Assembly: GCA_937958345.1 (NCBI GenBank)
Contig: CALGNW010000251.1
Location: 1-25,115 of the forward strand
Direction: 5' to 3'
DNA: 25,115 bases
From: an uncultured Neomegalonema sp.
Lineage (GTDB): Bacteria > Pseudomonadota > Alphaproteobacteria > Rhodobacterales > Rhodobacteraceae
Shown piece by piece: positions 23,430 through 25,115 of the stretch. Numbering within the stretch: the stretch's first letter is position 1; each line of letters opens with the position of its first letter. The notes under the pieces are model-generated. The model saw only the letters and a list, made by a program, of their open reading frames with translations. It was not told where the DNA came from and searched no databases. The position numbers and the translations under genes were made by a program.

Positions 23430-23630
23430 AGATCCCCCTGCCGGGTCTGCGGAATGGCTGGCGCACAGTACCGCCGGTGCCGGTGCGTTCAACATATCTA
23501 AATTCCGAGCGATTATCGCAGGGCAGTCTTTCGTGGCGGATCGTTGGTCCGGGGCCGGGATAGCGGTTCTGTTAACGCCATTCAAAACGGCCCCGTAATG
23601 GTGTAAACGGTCGCTCAAAGGGATTTTGAC
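23430..23630. promoter_or_regulatory. divergent intergenic region of the HD gene and hisB
   Basis: No gene is seen in these 201 bp. The hisB side has an AT-richer part (around 23573-23612) where promoter elements are expected; TTAACG ... 17 bp ... GTAATG and TTCAAA ... 17 bp ... TAAACG are both poor matches. AAAGGGA at 23617-23623 is the hisB Shine-Dalgarno. No attenuator with a histidine-rich leader peptide was found. Confidence 0.3.
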
Positions 23631-24224
23631 ATGCGCAGTGCGACAATCGAGCGGAACACGACAGAAACCAAAATCACCGTCGGGGTCTCGCTCGACGGGC
23701 AGGGGCATTACGATATCGAGACCGGTGTCGGATTTTTCGACCACATGCTCGAACAACTGGCGCGTCATTCGCTGATTGATCTGAAGGTCCGCGCCGAGGG
23801 TGATCTTCACATCGACGACCACCACACGGTAGAAGATGTCGGCATTGCACTGGGCCTTGCGCTGGTTCAGGCGCTTGGCGATTACAAGGGCATCCGCCGC
23901 TATGGTTCCTGTCTGCTGCCGATGGACGAGGCGCTGACCCGTGCGGCTCTCGATCTGTCCCGCCGGCCTTTTCTGGTGTGGAAGGTCGGGTTCGACGCGG
24001 ACAAGATCGGCACATTCGATACCGAGCTGATCCGCGAATTCTTTCAGGCCTTTGCCATGAACGGCGGCATCACGCTGCATGTTGAAAAGCTGGACGGCGC
24101 GAACGCTCACCATATTGCCGAAAGTGCCTTTAAGGCGGTGGCCCGCGCTCTGCGCGACGCGATCGAGATTGATCCGCGCAAATCCGATGCTGTGCCGAGC
24201 ACAAAGGGAGTTTTGGGCGCATGA
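23631..24224 (+). CDS. hisB: imidazoleglycerol-phosphate dehydratase
   Basis: Catalyses the dehydration of imidazoleglycerol phosphate to imidazoleacetol phosphate in histidine synthesis. It is the monofunctional 197-residue form, without the phosphatase domain found in enterobacteria. The manganese-binding motifs are GFFDHMLEQLARHS (about 34-47), DDHHTVEDVGIALG (about 63-76) and NAHHIAESAFKAVARALR (about 161-178); the end SDAVPSTKGVL is also typical. The ATG at 23631 has AAAGGGA about 7 bases upstream. Its stop overlaps the next gene by ATGA. The hisH, hisA, hisF and hisE genes that often follow are not here. Confidence 0.98.
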   Translation: MRSATIERNTTETKITVGVSLDGQGHYDIETGVGFFDHMLEQLARHSLIDLKVRAEGDLHIDDHHTVEDVGIALGLALVQALGDYKGIRRYGSCLLPMDEALTRAALDLSRRPFLVWKVGFDADKIGTFDTELIREFFQAFAMNGGITLHVEKLDGANAHHIAESAFKAVARALRDAIEIDPRKSDAVPSTKGVLGA

Positions 24225-24742
24225 GTTCAGGCGGGGCAATCGTTTATCACCGCAAGCACAAACAGGCATTTTTGCTTCAGATTTGTGCGGTCGGATTTAT
24301 CGGCCTCGGGCTGTGGCTGGTGCTGCGCGATCTGGACGGGCCGGGCGGCGCGATGGCGCGTGCCGCCGGCATTATCAGCCTGCTATGCTTTGGCCTCAGT
24401 GCCATCGTGCTGGGCAGGCAGGTGATGACAAAACATCCGGTAATTGCCATCAATCACGACGGCTTTACGCTGGGCGCGCCCGGCGACAGCAAGGCGCTTT
24501 TTGTTGACTGGAAAGAAGTGCAGGGCGTCGGCGTTGCCAATATCGGTGATGAAAAAGTCCTCAGCTTTGCCTTTCGCGACCCCGAGGCGGTCAAGGCCCG
24601 CATGAATCCCGCACAGCGCGCCAAGGCCATCGAGAACGAAACCGCCGGTGTGCCGATTCTTATGATCCCGCAGAACATTCTTGATGTGTCGGTGGACGAG
24701 ATCCGCACCGTCAGCACCAAGTTCTTCTTCGGAGCCGGCTAG
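24221..24742 (+). CDS. STM3941-like two-TM membrane protein
   Basis: A 173-residue protein coupled to hisB by an ATGA overlap. Two transmembrane helices (about 16-34 and 48-64: FLLQICAVGFIGLGLWLVL, AAGIISLLCFGLSAIVLG) are followed by a soluble domain beginning KHPVIAINHDGFTLG, with VDWKEVQGVGVANIGDEKVLSFAF. The layout of two helices and then a small beta-rich PH-like domain with an xxWxEI/V-type strand resembles the STM3941 family of uncharacterised proteins. No catalytic motif is visible. A hypothetical gene directly after hisB is something I recall from related alphaproteobacteria, but its role in histidine synthesis is not established. Confidence 0.75.
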   Translation: MSSGGAIVYHRKHKQAFLLQICAVGFIGLGLWLVLRDLDGPGGAMARAAGIISLLCFGLSAIVLGRQVMTKHPVIAINHDGFTLGAPGDSKALFVDWKEVQGVGVANIGDEKVLSFAFRDPEAVKARMNPAQRAKAIENETAGVPILMIPQNILDVSVDEIRTVSTKFFFGAG

Positions 24743-24755
24743 AGCTTTTGCCCGA

Positions 24756-24774
24756 GCTTTCGCAAAGCGAAAGC
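24756..24774 (+). repeat. GC-AAA-GC hairpin, copy 1
   Basis: GCTTTCGC at 24756-24763 and GCGAAAGC at 24767-24774 form a perfect 8-bp stem closed by an AAA loop, 13 bp past the preceding stop codon. Two further hairpins in the next 130 bp share the GC-AAA-GC apex. Confidence 0.5.
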
Positions 24775-24788
24775 GTCCGCAGAACCCC

Positions 24789-24822
24789 AATGCACCTCCC
24801 TCACAGCGGCAGGTGCATTTTT
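24789..24822 (+). terminator. Rho-independent terminator of the hisB transcript
   Basis: AATGCACCT at 24789-24797 pairs with AGGTGCATT at 24811-24819 (9 bp, 13-base loop), and a T-run extends to 24822. It lies 47 bp after the STM3941-like gene. Its right arm is shared with the next hairpin, so the two structures compete. Confidence 0.6.
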
Positions 24823-24835
24823 GCAAAGCAAAAAT
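24817..24835. repeat. GC-AAA-GC hairpin, copy 2
   Basis: ATTTTTGC at 24817-24824 and GCAAAAAT at 24828-24835 form a perfect 8-bp stem with an AAA loop. It overlaps the T-run of the terminator. Confidence 0.5.
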
Positions 24836-24853
24836 CACCGAGAGCCCGACCAC

Positions 24854-24885
24854 CCTCACCAATCACCGTCCTCACCAAACACCCC
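24854..24885. repeat. imperfect 16-bp tandem repeat in a G-poor tract
   Basis: CCTCACCAATCACCGT (24854-24869) is followed directly by CCTCACCAAACACCCC (24870-24885), 13 of 16 positions identical. The surrounding tract to about 24890 is almost free of G on the plus strand. Confidence 0.4.
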
Positions 24886-24894
24886 CGCCTCCCA

Positions 24895-24907
24895 TCCGCA
24901 AAGCGGA
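24895..24907. repeat. GC-AAA-GC hairpin, copy 3
   Basis: TCCGC at 24895-24899 and GCGGA at 24903-24907 form a 5-bp stem with the same AAA loop as the two hairpins upstream. Confidence 0.4.
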
Positions 24908-24921
24908 GGAAGGTTCAAACC

Positions 24922-25115
24922 TCACCCTGTCGCCGCGACCCCGACCGGCGGCCTGTCCTTCCGCGTCGCGATCCAGTGGCAATCGCGCAGGATAATATCG
25001 ACCGGCTCTGTTCCACCGGCCCGATATCCCGGCGGCAGACCCGCGCGCAGGGGCGGAACCGAGGCCGGTCCGGGTTTGGCCGCCTTGCGTTTGGCGATTT
25101 CGCGTTTCATCCGCA
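24922..25115 (-). CDS. C-terminal part of a hypothetical protein related to the gene at 2083
   Basis: The frame is open from the right edge of the window to the stop at 24922. From the first ATG in the window (25110) it gives 62 residues: a basic helix (MKREIAKRKAAK), then VPPLRAGLPPGYRAGG, VDIILRDCHWIA and a short tail. The PLRxGxPPGxR...VDxxLRDCxxxA block aligns with the C-terminal block of the 231-residue protein at 2083. Because that block is C-terminal there and no ribosome site can be seen, the gene probably starts outside the window, although a genuine 62-residue protein is possible. Function unknown. Confidence 0.5.
   Translation of the reverse strand, partial: RMKREIAKRKAAKPGPASVPPLRAGLPPGYRAGGTEPVDIILRDCHWIATRKDRPPVGVAATG

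Noticed and set aside
23430..24269. Long upstream extension of the HD-domain gene across hisB on the opposite strand
   Set aside because: hisB is certain on the plus strand; the HD gene has its own start with a Shine-Dalgarno at 23429.
1..25115. CRISPR array, insertion sequence or rRNA genes
   Set aside because: No regularly spaced direct repeats, transposase-like protein or conserved rRNA sequence were seen on either strand.

Overview
The window looks like a chromosomal segment of an alphaproteobacterium, most likely in or near the Rhodobacterales. The reasons are the moderately high GC content, the block tldD / coxB-ctaB-(43-aa protein)-ctaG-coxC-SURF1-thrC-M16 peptidase-GNAT, and the alphaproteobacterial features of HslV, HisB and CoxB. 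No rRNA, tRNA, CRISPR array, transposase or integrase was seen. The taxonomic call is inference from gene order and protein style; no search was run.

Layout. (1) 1-1940: a lower-GC, accessory-looking edge. It holds a 5'-truncated HTH/ImmA-type regulator-peptidase with a conserved hypothetical partner, facing two tiny minus-strand genes (a zinc ribbon and a KGG-motif protein) joined by an ATGA overlap. (2) 2083-4449: an unrecognised basic protein and, facing it, a PAS-GAF-GGDEF diguanylate cyclase without an inhibitory I-site. (3) 4632-7694: a 1020-residue secreted DUF11-like multidomain protein. (4) 7716-9128: tldD on the minus strand. (5) 9129-9728: an intergenic region of about 600 bp with a terminator-like hairpin just before coxB. 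(6) 9729-18515: a tightly packed plus-strand run. It covers cytochrome c oxidase subunits II and III with their heme and copper assembly factors, then threonine synthase, an M16 peptidase, a RimJ-like acetyltransferase and an EAL phosphodiesterase; several junctions overlap or are separated by only a few bases. (7) 18524-22178: a minus-strand set, hslV - a 10-TM membrane protein - hslU - yqgE. (8) 22328-22825: a small secreted protein homologous to the C-terminal domain of the protein in (3), with its Shine-Dalgarno inside a hairpin. (9) 22839-24742: an HD-domain nucleotidase diverging from hisB and an STM3941-like membrane protein. (10) 24743-25115: a hairpin- and repeat-rich tail, then the C-terminal part of a minus-strand protein related to the one at 2083.

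How the genes fit together. The cox block supplies most parts for building an aa3-type oxidase (CuA subunit, heme O synthase, Cox11 copper insertion, subunit III, SURF1); subunit I is not in the window. HslUV forms the ATP-dependent protease. The cyclase and the EAL protein are opposing c-di-GMP enzymes. The less ordinary items are the two related secreted proteins, the membrane gene between hslV and hslU, three non-coding control elements (the cox leader, the SD hairpin and the GC-AAA-GC hairpins), and the module at the left edge.
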